A stretch of 64,000 nt of DNA from Flaviflexus huanghaiensis (GTDB taxonomy: Bacteria; Actinomycetota; Actinomycetes; Actinomycetales; Actinomycetaceae): the NCBI RefSeq assembly GCF_014118685.1, contig NZ_JACFAK010000004.1, forward strand, positions 1 to 64,000, read 5' to 3'. Position 1 is the stretch's first letter; each line of letters opens with the position of its first letter. Positions 1-9,502 of the stretch are shown here, piece after piece. Both the position numbers and the translations under genes were made by a program. The notes beneath the pieces are model-generated. The model saw only the letters and a list, made by a program, of their open reading frames with translations, had not been told where the DNA came from and searched no databases.

Positions 1-421
1 ATAGGGTAACAGGATCGAGAAGATTGAGCCTGGAGGGGAGCCCACGGTTCGACCGATCTCGCTGATTGATGCCCCTGTCTTCCACATGTCCCACACTTGC
101 TGCCGTCGATCCGACGGGAGTCCTGGTCTACCGATCTTTGCCACATCACACCTCTGAGTACATTTTCGATGGTGTTGCGTTGACCGGTTGAATCCACCCG
201 TTCAAAGTCATGCAGGCGAAAAGAGTACGCGCCAGCACCCAGCGATGAGGACTGCGGAGTCCAAAGCAAACATGCTCACCAGCCGTACGCGGCTGAAAGT
301 CGACAGGAAGAACGAGCCGACGAGAGCTCAAATTCGATATGGCAGAGGGCCTGGGTCGCAGGCGCAAATGCACAGGAACGCCATCTAGAGCTCTGAAAAG
401 TGATCTACTGGATCGCAGGGG

Positions 422-437
422 TGTTTCACGTGAAACG
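422..437. promoter_or_regulatory. parS: parS centromere site (ParB binding)
   Basis: The 16 bases read TGTTTCACGTGAAACG. The inner 14 bases (423-436) form the perfect palindrome GTTTCACGTGAAAC, and only the last base differs from the canonical parS TGTTTCACGTGAAACA. Such sites cluster near the origin and are bound by ParB, which spreads as a CTP-dependent clamp and recruits SMC and ParA for origin segregation. The position, about 4-6 kb from dnaA, is typical. It does not lie in a supported gene. Confidence 0.9.
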
Positions 438-613
438 CCGACTGAGCCGAAAATGGGTTCACAAACAACCGAAGACAGATCGACCAAACACAGGGGATCC
501 TTCGCTACTCGACGAGTGCAAAATCCACAGCTATACGACCGAGAAACAGTAATGCAAGAGCTACTGTCGGAGCCGGAAACAAACTTCTCGACCAAGATGA
601 GTAGCGGGCATTC

Positions 614-629
614 TAGTACAACTGTACTA
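614..629. repeat. Short inverted repeat after rsmG
   Basis: The sequence TAGTACA-AC-TGTACTA has two perfect 7-base arms separated by 2 bases. It lies 15 bases beyond the rsmG stop codon on the minus strand. The loop is too short and there is no T-run, so it is a weak terminator candidate; a dimeric regulator site is equally possible. Confidence 0.35.
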
Positions 630-643
630 TATCAGGCACATAA

Positions 644-1270
644 CTACTTCTTTTGTGCTACGACAACACGCGTGGCTTCGGAGGTTCCGGGAACGTCGAC
701 TACGTGCATATCCACCCATGCGACCTTGTTCTTTTTGAATGTCGGGCGTGCGTCGTCGATTTCGGCGTCCGCGCGTTCACCCTTAAGAGCGACCAGGAAT
801 CCACCGCTTTTCAGGACAGGAAAGGCCATGGGCACTAGCTTTTTAAGTGCCGCGACCGCGCGTGCGGTAACCACCTGCACCTGGAACTCACCGTGCAGGT
901 CTTGAATCCGATTCCGATGAATGGTCACGTTAGACAGCTCTAGCGCTTCGGTGACTTCGTCCAGCCAGAAGACCCGACGCTCCATGGATTCAACGAGATG
1001 GACATGAACGTCAGGTCGGGTGGCTGCGAGCACGATCCCGGGCAACCCACTTCCCGACCCGATGTCGATTGTCACTGCACGACGAGGAATGAACTCGTTG
1101 ATCGCCATTGAGTTGAGGATGTGACGGGACCAAAGCCTTGGGAGCTCCCGCGGTCCGATAAGCCCCCGCTCTTCGCCCTCGTCCCACAACATCTGCGCGT
1201 AAGCGTCGAGCTTCGTCCAGCTGTCCCCTAAAAGCTCTGGACCATTAGCTGGAGTGTCATCGTTTCGCAT
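644..1270 (-). CDS. rsmG: 16S rRNA m7G527 methyltransferase RsmG (GidB)
   Basis: A 208-residue SAM-dependent methyltransferase that makes m7G527 in 16S rRNA of the 30S subunit. The SAM-binding glycine motif DIGSGSGLPG sits near residue 70, followed by the acidic strand-2 end (LVESMERR) and a TARAVAAL segment, both typical of GidB. Length is normal for the family. It is the last gene of the minus-strand set rpmH-rnpA-yidD-yidC-jag-rsmG, five bases after jag, so it is probably cotranscribed. Loss of rsmG is known to give low-level streptomycin resistance; nothing here suggests a defective gene. Confidence 0.96.
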   Translation of the reverse strand: MRNDDTPANGPELLGDSWTKLDAYAQMLWDEGEERGLIGPRELPRLWSRHILNSMAINEFIPRRAVTIDIGSGSGLPGIVLAATRPDVHVHLVESMERRVFWLDEVTEALELSNVTIHRNRIQDLHGEFQVQVVTARAVAALKKLVPMAFPVLKSGGFLVALKGERADAEIDDARPTFKKNKVAWVDMHVVDVPGTSEATRVVVAQKK

Positions 1271-1275
1271 CGCGA

Positions 1276-1848
1276 CTACTCGTTTTCTTCGAGGTCTTCG
1301 CTTTCGATATTCTTATCGTCGTCGTCAACGTCAATGTCATCATCGTCGGCTGCAATATCGATGACAACGTGACGCTCTGGCCCAACGCCCTCGGAGTCAG
1401 ACGCGAGGCCGGCGGCCGCGACAGCATCATGCACGACTTTGCGTTCAAATGGGTTCATCGGCTCCAGATGCTTCGCTTCACCAGTCTCGAGAACCTCTTC
1501 AATCGCGTCCTTGGCAACGACGAGAACTCGTTCGCGATGATGTGCCCGATAGCCGTCAATGTCGAGCATGAGACGTGAGCGTTCGCCTGTCGCTGTCTGA
1601 ACCGCGAGCCTCGTGAGCTCCTGAAGAGCGTCGAGAACCTCGCCATTCTTCCCAACGAGACGCTTGAGTCGTGGGTCGGGTCCATCGTCAGTGACGATAG
1701 CGAGACTCGCTCTGTCTGCTTCAACGGAGATTTCGATGTCTCCGTCGAGATCAGCGAGGTCGAGAAGCTCTTCCAGGTAGTCTGCGGCGATGTCACCCTC
1801 CGCGTCGAGGCGCTTGAACAAACCCTCGCGGTCGTTCGATTCAGGCAT
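1276..1848 (-). CDS. jag: Jag/KhpB-like KH-R3H RNA-binding protein
   Basis: A 190-residue protein with a KH-like region around residues 60-110 (LVGKNGEVLDALQELTRL) and an R3H domain around 125-160, ending the family signature MNPFERKVVHDAVAAAG. It binds RNA and, from work on KhpB/EloR, is tied to cell elongation and division control. The long Jag_N domain of Firmicute homologues is absent, as is usual in Actinomycetota. The C-terminus is a very acidic tail of about 25 residues rich in Asp and Glu. It lies between yidC and rsmG in the conserved order. Confidence 0.93.
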   Translation of the reverse strand: MPESNDREGLFKRLDAEGDIAADYLEELLDLADLDGDIEISVEADRASLAIVTDDGPDPRLKRLVGKNGEVLDALQELTRLAVQTATGERSRLMLDIDGYRAHHRERVLVVAKDAIEEVLETGEAKHLEPMNPFERKVVHDAVAAAGLASDSEGVGPERHVVIDIAADDDDIDVDDDDKNIESEDLEENE

Positions 1849-1900
1849 GATGTCCCTATCTGTGTCGGTGAAGCGGAGAGCGCTTCAAAGTCTGTTGTGT

Positions 1901-3190
1901 CTATTTGCCTTTGCGCTTGTCGCGCTGGTTGCGACGCTGCTCAGCCCGCCGAGCCGCCCTCACTGCAGCCCTTTCGGCTGGCGTGAGCCCTCCCTTGTCG
2001 ACGTCCTCACGTAAGTCTTCGGCGGTATGTTCCACCGCTTCGTCGACGATGTCTTCTGGCGTCAGCTCATCCTGAGCTTTCGCAGCCTCCACCTTGCGTT
2101 GCTTCTTTGACTTCTTCTTAGAACGAGCGGCCGGGCTCGCTTCGCTCGTCGACGGAGGCACCTTTTCCGCCTCAGCAGCGGCTTTGGCCTCTTCGGCAGC
2201 GACCTTTTTCGCTTCTTCACGGTCCAGTCCGAGCTTCTTGGCTCGACCTTTGCCGACGGGCTGCTGGCGCTGGCCTTTAGGCTCTTCCACTGCGACGGCC
2301 GTATCGGTCACTTCTTCAGGCGGAAGACCCTTCTTAATCCGACGCTCACGGTCACGCTTCTGCTTCGCCCTGTATGCATCAGAGCCAGGCGCAGGAGCGT
2401 TCGTGATCATGTAGAGCTGCTGTCCGAACGACCACACGTTCGACACAACCCAGTAGATGAGAACGCCGACGGGGAAGGCGATGCCGGAAATAAGGAAAAT
2501 GACGGGGAACAGCCAGATCATGATCTGCTGCGTCCGGTACATGGGGTTGTCGGAGCTCTTAGCCTCCTCCGGCATGTTCTTCGAGATCATCATGCGCTGG
2601 GAGATGAACATCGTCGTTGACATGATGATGACAAGAATCATCGCGACGATGCGGACGGTTAGTTCGTCGCCGCCGCCCAAAGTCGGCTGATTGAACGAAG
2701 CTGCGAGCGGCGCCCCAAACACCTGTGAGGATTCGATCTCCATCGCGGCCGCCCGATCGATCGGGCCAATGGCTCCACGACTTCCTTCAGCGATCGGAAC
2801 GAGGTTGTTGAGCATTCGGAACAGGGCGAGGAAGATCGGGGTTTGAATAAGAAGCGGCATGCACGCAGCAAAGGGAGATGTGCCCGCGTCCTTGTAGATC
2901 GCCTGCATCTCCGCCTGCATTCGCTGCTGAGAGTACGTGTCCTTTTTGTTCTTGTACTTCTTCTGCAGCTTCTTCAGTTCCGGCTGTATGAGCTGCTGGG
3001 CGCGAGAGGAATTGATCTGCTTCTTGAACAGCGGAAGGATAAGAATCCTGACGACGACCGTGAGGCCGACGATCGACCACACCCACGCCGAGCCGGAGCC
3101 GTCGGCGAGGCCGATGGCAGTGAGGCCAGTGTGGATGATATCCATGATCCACGCGATGACCCACATGATGGGGGAGAGAATGGTATCCAA
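1901..3190 (-). CDS. yidC: Membrane protein insertase YidC
   Basis: A 429-residue YidC/Oxa1/Alb3 insertase that places membrane proteins in the lipid bilayer, alone or with SecYEG. It is the Gram-positive type, with no large periplasmic domain. Hydrophobic segments occur near residues 5-25, 35-55, 110-125, 185-200 and 225-260, and the conserved Arg of the hydrophilic groove lies in the second region (TVVVRILILPLF). The C-terminal 150 residues are highly charged, Lys/Arg/Glu-rich and end in a basic tail, which likely contacts the ribosome. It lies 3 bases after yidD. Confidence 0.96.
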   Translation of the reverse strand: MDTILSPIMWVIAWIMDIIHTGLTAIGLADGSGSAWVWSIVGLTVVVRILILPLFKKQINSSRAQQLIQPELKKLQKKYKNKKDTYSQQRMQAEMQAIYKDAGTSPFAACMPLLIQTPIFLALFRMLNNLVPIAEGSRGAIGPIDRAAAMEIESSQVFGAPLAASFNQPTLGGGDELTVRIVAMILVIIMSTTMFISQRMMISKNMPEEAKSSDNPMYRTQQIMIWLFPVIFLISGIAFPVGVLIYWVVSNVWSFGQQLYMITNAPAPGSDAYRAKQKRDRERRIKKGLPPEEVTDTAVAVEEPKGQRQQPVGKGRAKKLGLDREEAKKVAAEEAKAAAEAEKVPPSTSEASPAARSKKKSKKQRKVEAAKAQDELTPEDIVDEAVEHTAEDLREDVDKGGLTPAERAAVRAARRAEQRRNQRDKRKGK

Positions 3191-3193
3191 GGC

Positions 3194-3604
3194 TCAGTTT
3201 TTCCTTGTCTCGCTGTCATGCCGCTCTCGCGGCGCTTCTATATTGGTGTCCTGCTGTGCCGGGGGTGGCACGCTGTCCTCGCCTGAGTTGTTCTCTCCGG
3301 ACGCGGCAGGACGTTTGGCTTCTTCTTCATCCCACAGATTGAGGAGCTCGCCATGGCCGAGCGGCTTGCCGGGCCAGGCCCCTTTCTCAGGGACATAGTC
3401 GGCTCCACCTTTGGACCACGGGTTACAACGGAGAATACGCCACGTGGCTACCAGTGTACCCTTGCTCGCACCGTGAACCTGAACCGCTTCCATCGCATAC
3501 GAGGAACAGCTTGGGTAGTACCGACAGCGAGGGGCAAACCGGGGGGAAATGCTCCGCTGATAGAAGCTAATGACGGCCGAGATCCCGCGGGCGACAGGTG
3601 TCAT
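3194..3604 (-). CDS. yidD: Membrane protein insertion efficiency factor YidD
   Basis: A 136-residue member of the YidD family with the signature [11 protein letters not shown] near residue 28, followed by [19 protein letters not shown]. YidD is a small peripheral membrane protein that assists YidC-dependent insertion. The conserved domain occupies about residues 1-75; the remaining 60 residues are a charged, poorly conserved extension. Its start overlaps the rnpA stop by four bases (ATGA), so the two are translationally coupled. Confidence 0.95.
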   Translation of the reverse strand: MTPVARGISAVISFYQRSISPRFAPRCRYYPSCSSYAMEAVQVHGASKGTLVATWRILRCNPWSKGGADYVPEKGAWPGKPLGHGELLNLWDEEEAKRPAASGENNSGEDSVPPPAQQDTNIEAPRERHDSETRKN

Positions 3605-3960
3605 CGCAGTCGCCTTTTCGCCTTGGCCAACGCACTGTCAAGATCTTCCGCAAGCTCATCCGACGGACGTCCCGCGGCGCCCGGGTACACCCGGATGACG
3701 AGAGCCGATCCCGGATCCAGGTTATTGAGCCGCTCGCGCATGAGATGCCGTAGCTGTCGGCGTACTCTATTGCGTTGGACAGCATTACCGACGGTTTTGG
3801 GTACGACGAAGCCGACCAGGGCAGAATCCCAGTCGGCTATGTCTGCTCTGTCCGGTGACCGGAGGTGAATCATGAGGCTCTGTGCTTTGCCTCGAACCCC
3901 TTCTCTGGTCGTGGCCCGAAAGTCTCCGGACGAACGCATGCGGTTATGCGCCGGAAGCAC
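3601..3960 (-). CDS. rnpA: Ribonuclease P protein component
   Basis: A 119-residue protein subunit of RNase P, which with the rnpB RNA cleaves the 5' leader from pre-tRNA. The RNR signature is present as [14 protein letters not shown] around residues 65-80. The gene sits between rpmH and yidD, the nearly universal arrangement, with 14 bases separating its start from the rpmH stop. Length is normal. Confidence 0.96.
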   Translation of the reverse strand: MLPAHNRMRSSGDFRATTREGVRGKAQSLMIHLRSPDRADIADWDSALVGFVVPKTVGNAVQRNRVRRQLRHLMRERLNNLDPGSALVIRVYPGAAGRPSDELAEDLDSALAKAKRRLR

Positions 3961-3974
3961 GAGCCCTCAGCAAA

Positions 3975-4112
3975 TCAGGCAGAGAGCTTGGCGCGGCCCT
4001 TGCGACGGCGGCCCGAAAGGATTGAGCGGCCGGCGCGGGTGGACATGCGCTTGCGGAAGCCGTGCACCTTCGCGCGCTTGCGATTGTTGGGCTGGAAAGT
4101 CCGCTTCACCAT
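3975..4112 (-). CDS. rpmH: 50S ribosomal protein L34
   Basis: A 45-codon gene read on the minus strand, beginning [13 protein letters not shown] and ending GRAKLSA. The basic sequence with [13 protein letters not shown] is diagnostic for L34 of the large ribosomal subunit. A GGAG ribosome binding site lies 6 bases upstream of the ATG. It is the first gene of the minus-strand operon that diverges from dnaA. Confidence 0.98.
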   Translation of the reverse strand: MVKRTFQPNNRKRAKVHGFRKRMSTRAGRSILSGRRRKGRAKLSA

Positions 4113-4490
4113 GATGATCTCCACTCGGTAGTCGGCTATCGAGTCGATCGATAGTCACATAACCAGAAAAGCCTAGGCAATCGGGAGCGATGGGTCAATA
4201 ACAGTGCAGGTGAGGTGAGGAGTCTCACCGCACCAGCAGGCACCTGAAAAATTGTCGCCGATCGAATTCACATAGGGTGAAAAACGTCCGTCCACAGCTG
4301 TGTAACCACACAGTTGTAGTTCCCCAGTTTACGTTCAGCTGGGGCCAAAAATCCACTCCTCGCTTTGTCCACAACTGTGGATAAGGCTGTGGAGAGAGGG
4401 ACGTTAATCGCGCGGCGTTCCGGCGAATCTGGCCTACGATGAGGCGAGTGCCTGCGCCCAGCGGTCATCTTTCACAGAAGGAGTTCCTCA
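4113..4490. other. rpmH-dnaA divergent intergenic region
   Basis: A 378-base divergent promoter region between rpmH and dnaA. It is relatively AT-rich and must hold promoters for both directions, but I cannot place them with confidence. It contains a back-to-back DnaA-box pair at 4365-4384 and weaker box-like sequences near 4288 and 4380-4395. The dnaA ribosome binding site AGAAGGAG lies just before the start codon. Confidence 0.7.
4365..4384. promoter_or_regulatory. Paired DnaA boxes upstream of dnaA
   Basis: TTGTCCACA (4365-4373, plus strand) is followed after two bases by TGTGGATAA (4376-4384), the reverse complement of the consensus TTATCCACA. One box is perfect and one has a single permitted change. 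Placement upstream of dnaA suggests autoregulation of dnaA and/or a first origin subregion. Confidence 0.85.
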
Positions 4491-6020
4491 ATGTCAGATC
4501 CTCGCGTTGCCCTTGATGCTTGGACCGCTGCCATTGAACTTCTTCGAGCTGAGGATGAACTTACGGATTCGCAGACGGCTTTCGTCCGCATGGCGCACCC
4601 TCTCGCGACTGTCGATGACATCTTCGTTGTCGCGGTGAGCTCGGACTTCATCAAGTCGTGGATTGAAGAAAATGCCGCTCCAGCGATGGAAGGAAAGCTC
4701 ACTGACATCCTCGGCCGCGAGAAGCGCATTCTCATCTCGGTCGATTCCTCGCTGGGCGAGGCCCCGCTTCAGCAAACTGCACCTGAACCCATCCATTCGC
4801 GCGGCTTTTCCCCAGAGACCGTGAGCGGAGGGTCAACCGACTACGTAGAAACCGCCTTTCCCGCGGCCATGTCGTTCGACCCGCACGAGGATGCGCTGTC
4901 GGTGGCCTCTGCGGCGGATGCGGCTGCAGATATGCCCCGACGAGGCCCCGGAGCATCGGAGACAGCATTGCGGACCGCGGGTCTCAATCCGCGCTATACC
5001 TTCGATTCCTTCGTCATCGGGGAATCCAACCGGTTCGCTCATGGAACGTCGTTCGCTGTCGCTGAGGCGCCCGGACAGACATACAACCCGCTCTTCATCT
5101 ATGGCGACTCTGGCATGGGCAAGACCCACCTCATGCACGCGATCGGTAATTACGCTCTCAACCTGTATCCGGAGCTCAAGGTCAAGTATGTCTCCGCAGA
5201 GGAATTCACGAACGATTTCGTTAATTCTCTCGACAAGAACACGAAGCACCGGTTCAAGGAGCGCTACCGCTCGATCGACATTTTGCTCATCGATGACATT
5301 CAGTTCTTCGGCGACAAGGAGGGCACAGTGGAGGAGTTCTTCCACACATTCAATGCCCTTTCCAATGCGAACAAGCAGATCGTCATCTCCTCCGATGTGG
5401 CCCCGCATCTGCTGCGCGACTTCGAGGACCGCATGATCTCGCGGTTTGCCTCCGGTCTGACAGCGAACATTCGGCCGCCCGACCTCGAGACCCGCATGGC
5501 AATCATCAACCGCAAAGCGGCGAGCGAAGGTCTCTCGGTGCCCCCGGAGGTGTCCGAGTACATTGCGACGAAGATCGTGACGAACGTTCGCGAGACCGAG
5601 GGCGCTCTCCGCCGTGTAACCGCCTACTGCGATCTGTCCAAACAGAAACTGACCGTCGCACTTGCGGAGACCGTTCTCAAAGACATCATCGCTGACCCCG
5701 ATTCCCTCGAGATTACGGCTGGCCTCATCATGGCTCAGACAGCGAGCTACTTTCGTATCAGCATCGACGATCTTGGCTCCCCGGACCGCACGCGGATGAT
5801 GGTGACCGCACGCCAGATTGCCATGTACCTATGCCGGGAACTAACGGACCTCTCACTACCGAAAATTGGTGACCTCTTCGGCGGCCGCGACCATACGACC
5901 GTCATGCACGCCTATCGGAAGATCTCAAACCAGATGGCGCAGAAAGAACAGGTCTTCAGTGATGTGTCGGCGCTAACAGCTCAGATCAAACAGGCCGCCA
6001 CAAAGAATGCTCGCGGCTAA
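4491..6020 (+). CDS. dnaA: Chromosomal replication initiator DnaA
   Basis: A 509-residue AAA+ initiator that binds DnaA boxes and melts oriC. Domain I spans about residues 1-90, a variable linker rich in Pro, Ala and Ser follows to about 160, then the AAA+ domain with Walker [12 protein letters not shown] and Walker [11 protein letters not shown]. The C-terminal domain IV carries the DNA-binding signature [15 protein letters not shown]. The ATG start is preceded by AGAAGGAG at 7 bases. DnaA boxes flank the gene on both sides. Confidence 0.98.
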   Translation: MSDPRVALDAWTAAIELLRAEDELTDSQTAFVRMAHPLATVDDIFVVAVSSDFIKSWIEENAAPAMEGKLTDILGREKRILISVDSSLGEAPLQQTAPEPIHSRGFSPETVSGGSTDYVETAFPAAMSFDPHEDALSVASAADAAADMPRRGPGASETALRTAGLNPRYTFDSFVIGESNRFAHGTSFAVAEAPGQTYNPLFIYGDSGMGKTHLMHAIGNYALNLYPELKVKYVSAEEFTNDFVNSLDKNTKHRFKERYRSIDILLIDDIQFFGDKEGTVEEFFHTFNALSNANKQIVISSDVAPHLLRDFEDRMISRFASGLTANIRPPDLETRMAIINRKAASEGLSVPPEVSEYIATKIVTNVRETEGALRRVTAYCDLSKQKLTVALAETVLKDIIADPDSLEITAGLIMAQTASYFRISIDDLGSPDRTRMMVTARQIAMYLCRELTDLSLPKIGDLFGGRDHTTVMHAYRKISNQMAQKEQVFSDVSALTAQIKQAATKNARG

Positions 6021-6385
6021 GACCTCAGCTCTTGTCCACAGATTCTGTGGACAATTTTGGAAAACCAAGCGAAATCTGTGGATAAGTCACGGCAACTGTG
6101 GATCTTCACAAAGCTCGAATGGCTCAATCCACAGCTTCCCCGTTTTATCCACCGGACTGTCCAGAAAGTTCCCACAGGAGGAACGTGGCAACCGCAAGCG
6201 TAAAGTGGGTTTTCAACATGTTCCACAGGGCCTACTACTACTGCTGAATTTACATATTGATTGAAAATCTGAGCCAACAGACGGCTCAAGAGGCTCACGT
6301 CGCAGAATCGCCCACTCACCATCCACGCCTCTGAGAAGTCGCGTAAGGTAATGCTCGTTACCGGTCTTACAGGAAGGACTCTAGG
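6021..6385. other. oriC: Origin of chromosomal replication (oriC), dnaA-dnaN intergenic
   Basis: This 365-base noncoding interval holds several DnaA boxes: TTGTCCACA at 6032-6040, TGTGGACAA at 6046-6054, TGTGGATAA at 6077-6085, TTATCCACC at 6145-6153, and weaker matches at 6097-6105 and about 6125-6133. An AT-rich stretch at about 6240-6275 downstream of the boxes is a candidate DNA unwinding element. Placement between dnaA and dnaN is the standard actinobacterial oriC. The dnaN ribosome binding site AGGAAGG is at 6371-6377. Confidence 0.93.
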
Positions 6386-7525
6386 GTGGAGCTGAGGGTC
6401 GAACGCGACGTGCTTGCGGATGCTGTCACTTGGGCGGCTAAGACAATTCCAAGTCGTCCAGCCATACCCGTCCTCGCGGGTATCAAGCTTGTCGCTGACA
6501 GTGCGGGCACGCTGCAAGTCTCGGCTTACGACCCGGAGACGACTGCTCTGGTCGAGACCGAGGCGAGCGTCGACAGCTCGGGAGAATGCCTGGTGAATGG
6601 GCGCATTCTCGCCGAAATTTGTCGTAGTCTGCCGGCTCGACCAGTTGATCTCAAACTCGACGGAACGAAGCTGGATGTCGTGTGTGGCAACGCTCGCTTC
6701 TCGCTCCACTCAATGGCACTCGACGAGTACCCGTCGCTCCCATCGACCGATGATGTCATCGGCACTGTCGATGGAGCGGAGTGGTTGGAAGCTGTCACGC
6801 AGGTCTCATCCGCTGCCTCTCACGACGAGACGTTGCCATTGCTCGTATCGGTCTGCATTGAAATCGACGGCGAGACCATGACGCTCATGGCGACGGACCG
6901 CTACCGTCTCGCAGTACGCGAACTCCCGTGGTCACCGTCGAAGACTGACGTATCGGATCGAATTCTCGTGAAAGCGTCGCGGCTCCTTGAGATCGCGAAG
7001 TCTTACGGCTCTGCAGGTCCAATCACTTTTGCTCTTGATGAGGCTGGGGTAGCGAAGATGATCGGCTTTGACGCGGTCGGCCGGCACAGCACGTCCCGAC
7101 TCATCGACGGCGACTACCCACAGGTCCGTTCACTCTTCCCGAAAGATATCAACGGCTATGCGGTCGTCTCGCGCGCTGACCTCCTCGACGCCATCAAGCG
7201 CTCCCGCATCGTCGTCGAGCGCAATTCCGCCGTTCGTCTGACGTTCACAGAAGGCCAGGTGACGGTTGAAGCCGGGCAGGGCGGGGATTCAGCACAGGCC
7301 AAGGAAATTCTCCAAGCCAGCCTCAATGGTGAAGACATCACCATGGCATTCAACCCCTCCTACCTCCTCGACGCACTGACGGTGACGAACGCTCCGTACG
7401 TACGGCTCTCTTTCACCCATGCGACGAAGCCTGCTGTTGTGTCGCCGCAGGAAGAGCTCGGCGGTGACGACTCTCTCGACTTCCGCGTGTTGCTTATGCC
7501 GATTCGCGCATTCGGCGTGAACTGA
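6386..7525 (+). CDS. dnaN: DNA polymerase III beta sliding clamp
   Basis: A 379-residue clamp that encircles DNA and tethers DNA polymerase III and many partner proteins. The fold consists of three repeated domains; family features include ELRVERDVLADAV at the N-terminus, MATDRYRLAVREL near residue 170 and the C-terminal LLMPIR motif. The GTG start is chosen because AGGAAGG lies 8 bases upstream and the translation begins at the usual point. It is followed at 50 bases by recF. Confidence 0.97.
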   Translation: MELRVERDVLADAVTWAAKTIPSRPAIPVLAGIKLVADSAGTLQVSAYDPETTALVETEASVDSSGECLVNGRILAEICRSLPARPVDLKLDGTKLDVVCGNARFSLHSMALDEYPSLPSTDDVIGTVDGAEWLEAVTQVSSAASHDETLPLLVSVCIEIDGETMTLMATDRYRLAVRELPWSPSKTDVSDRILVKASRLLEIAKSYGSAGPITFALDEAGVAKMIGFDAVGRHSTSRLIDGDYPQVRSLFPKDINGYAVVSRADLLDAIKRSRIVVERNSAVRLTFTEGQVTVEAGQGGDSAQAKEILQASLNGEDITMAFNPSYLLDALTVTNAPYVRLSFTHATKPAVVSPQEELGGDDSLDFRVLLMPIRAFGVN

Positions 7526-7575
7526 CCTGCGTGCACGAAAGGGTGGAGGGCTGAACAGAGGAGGTTGAGGATAGC

Positions 7576-8763
7576 GTGTGGATTTCAAATCTGGCGCTCA
7601 ACGACTTCCGCTCCTACCCGAGTGCGGTGCTCGAATTCGAACCGGGAGTCACTGTCTTCGTCGGAGAGAATGGCCAGGGCAAGACGAACATTGTTGAGGC
7701 AATCGCGTACCTGGCAACGTTTTCATCTCACCGCGTCGCAGCCGATGCTGCGCTCGTGCGGCAGGGTGGCCCCGCTGCGGTCATTCGCGCCAAGGCGCAT
7801 GACGGCGAGAGGGAGACCCTGCTCGAGATCGAGATCATCGCCGGTAGAGCGAACCGGGCCCGGCTGAACCGAGGAACGGTGAAACCACGAGAACTGCTCG
7901 GTATTCTTCGGGCCGTTGTCTTTGCGCCAGAGGACTTGCAACTCGTCTCGGGAGATCCCGGGGTGCGGCGACGCTTCCTTGACGATGCTGCCATCCAGCA
8001 GCGACCCCGTATGGCGGGGTTGCGGGCCGAATACGACAAGGTTCTTCGCCAGCGAACGGCCCTGCTCAAGTCGTCAGCCGCGGCACGCCGCAGGGGGCAC
8101 GAGATAGACAAGATCAGTTTCGCGGTGTGGGATGAGAGACTTGCAGAGCTCGGCGCTCAGATCATTGCCCATCGGGCCGAGCTTGTTCGTGATCTTCGGC
8201 CGCACGTGAGAGCGATGTACGAGAAAATCGCCCCGGGCCGTGGCGTGCCTCATCTTGCCTATGAGGCGAACGTTGATGAGGCCTCGAAAGCCCTCCTCGC
8301 TCCGCACGACGTCGATCGGGGTGAGGGCGACCTGGAACGGGAGGAGAGCCTGCGTGATATTGCAGCCGTGAGGGATCGGCTGCAGGTGTCGATTGCGGCG
8401 CTTAAGGATCGTGAAATTGACCGTGGAGTCAACCTCGTTGGCCCTCATCGAGATGATCTCGTCCTCGGGCTTGGCACGCTGCCAGCTAAGGGCTTCGCAT
8501 CCCACGGCGAGACGTGGTCGTATGCCCTTTCCCTCCGGCTGGCGGAGTGGGCTCTCCTGCGTGAGAGCGACGACTCGGATCCCATTCTCATCCTCGACGA
8601 TGTCTTTGCCGAACTGGATGTGCGGCGCAGGTCCGCCCTTGCGGAGTTCGTCGTGGGTACGGAACAGGTCTTCATCACCTCAGCGGTCGGAGATGCCATT
8701 CCGCCGCAGCTTGACGGTAGCCGATTTCGTGTCCATGAAGGGGTGGTGAGCCGTGATCGTTGA
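7576..8763 (+). CDS. recF: DNA replication and repair protein RecF
   Basis: A 395-residue SMC-like ATPase that, with RecO and RecR, loads RecA at single-strand gaps. It begins with the RecF signature (WISNLALNDFRSY), Walker A GENGQGKTNIVEAI near residue 35, and ends with the signature and Walker B region ILILDDVFAELD. The GTG start has an upstream GAGGTTGAGG ribosome binding site. Its 3' end overlaps the start of the DUF721 gene by 11 bases, indicating coupled translation. Confidence 0.97.
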   Translation: MWISNLALNDFRSYPSAVLEFEPGVTVFVGENGQGKTNIVEAIAYLATFSSHRVAADAALVRQGGPAAVIRAKAHDGERETLLEIEIIAGRANRARLNRGTVKPRELLGILRAVVFAPEDLQLVSGDPGVRRRFLDDAAIQQRPRMAGLRAEYDKVLRQRTALLKSSAAARRRGHEIDKISFAVWDERLAELGAQIIAHRAELVRDLRPHVRAMYEKIAPGRGVPHLAYEANVDEASKALLAPHDVDRGEGDLEREESLRDIAAVRDRLQVSIAALKDREIDRGVNLVGPHRDDLVLGLGTLPAKGFASHGETWSYALSLRLAEWALLRESDDSDPILILDDVFAELDVRRRSALAEFVVGTEQVFITSAVGDAIPPQLDGSRFRVHEGVVSRDR

Positions 8764-9343
8764 GGAGGCTCGCACTCGTGCACGAGAGGCGACCGGCGAT
8801 GACGTGTGTCTTGCCGCGCTGGAGCGGGCGAGAGACATGCAGGGGAGACACGGCTATCGCCGGATCGGCAAACCGAAGCCATTCGTTGGCAAGGGTGCTC
8901 GCCAGGCTGATCCGGGAGTAAGTCTGGAGATACAGACCCCGGGCCCGGGCTGGGGCGACGTTGGCTCCGGGCCCCGACCATCATGGCGCGACCCGCGCCC
9001 CATCGGCGAGACACTCGGTAGCTTGACTGTGGGGGCGGGATGGTCCAGGCAACTCGCGGTTGCGAAGCTTCGCAACTCATGGGAAGAGATCGTTGGGCCA
9101 ACAGTGGCGAAGCACGCGGTCCTCGAGGATTTTGAGGATGGGGTGCTCACGATTGTGGCGTCCTCCCACTCATGGGCGGTCAACCTAAGGTCGCTCTTGC
9201 CACAGGTCGACAAGGCAATTGTCGATGCGATCGGGGAGGGAATCGTCGAGTCCATCACCGTGCGTCATGTGCAACAGGTCTCTTGGAAACATGGTCGACT
9301 CTCTGTCCCCGGACGGGGTCCTCGCGACACCTATGACCAGTGA
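8753..9343 (+). CDS. dciA: DciA-type (DUF721) helicase-loading protein
   Basis: A 196-residue DUF721/DciA protein. DciA is the ancestral loader of the replicative helicase DnaB in bacteria that lack DnaC/DnaI. The conserved KH-like domain is in the C-terminal half, about residues 90-180 (LRNSWEEIVGPTVAKHA, then SWAVNLRSLLPQ). The N-terminal half is Gly/Pro/Arg-rich, which is common in actinobacterial forms. It overlaps recF by 11 bases and precedes gyrB. The GTG at 8753 is the start given; an internal start cannot be excluded. Confidence 0.88.
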   Translation: MIVEEARTRAREATGDDVCLAALERARDMQGRHGYRRIGKPKPFVGKGARQADPGVSLEIQTPGPGWGDVGSGPRPSWRDPRPIGETLGSLTVGAGWSRQLAVAKLRNSWEEIVGPTVAKHAVLEDFEDGVLTIVASSHSWAVNLRSLLPQVDKAIVDAIGEGIVESITVRHVQQVSWKHGRLSVPGRGPRDTYDQ

Positions 9344-9502
9344 TCTTCTGAATAGGCCATTTCGAAAAATAGCGATAGAATGAGACGGGCTCTGATTACG
9401 GGCTGACCTACTGGTATCGGGTCCCGGGCCGTGAGAAACGATTCTAAGGACGTTTTCGACGACATCGGACCGCATTGATCTTAACTGAGGAGAATCCTGC
9501 AC

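Larger units (their letters stand above)
1..643. other. Gene-poor region downstream of rsmG, contains parS
   Basis: No reading frame here resembles a known protein or has a convincing ribosome binding site; the longer open frames overlap one another on opposite strands and have low-complexity, non-conserved translations. In most Actinomycetota rsmG is followed by parA and parB on the same strand. Those genes are not in the window, although a parS site is. They may lie just past the left end or elsewhere. The region also carries a short inverted repeat just beyond the rsmG stop codon. Confidence 0.6.

Noticed and set aside
146-905. Overlapping open frames on both strands left of rsmG
   Set aside because: Translations are not conserved-looking, lack ribosome binding sites, and overlap each other, the parS site or rsmG.
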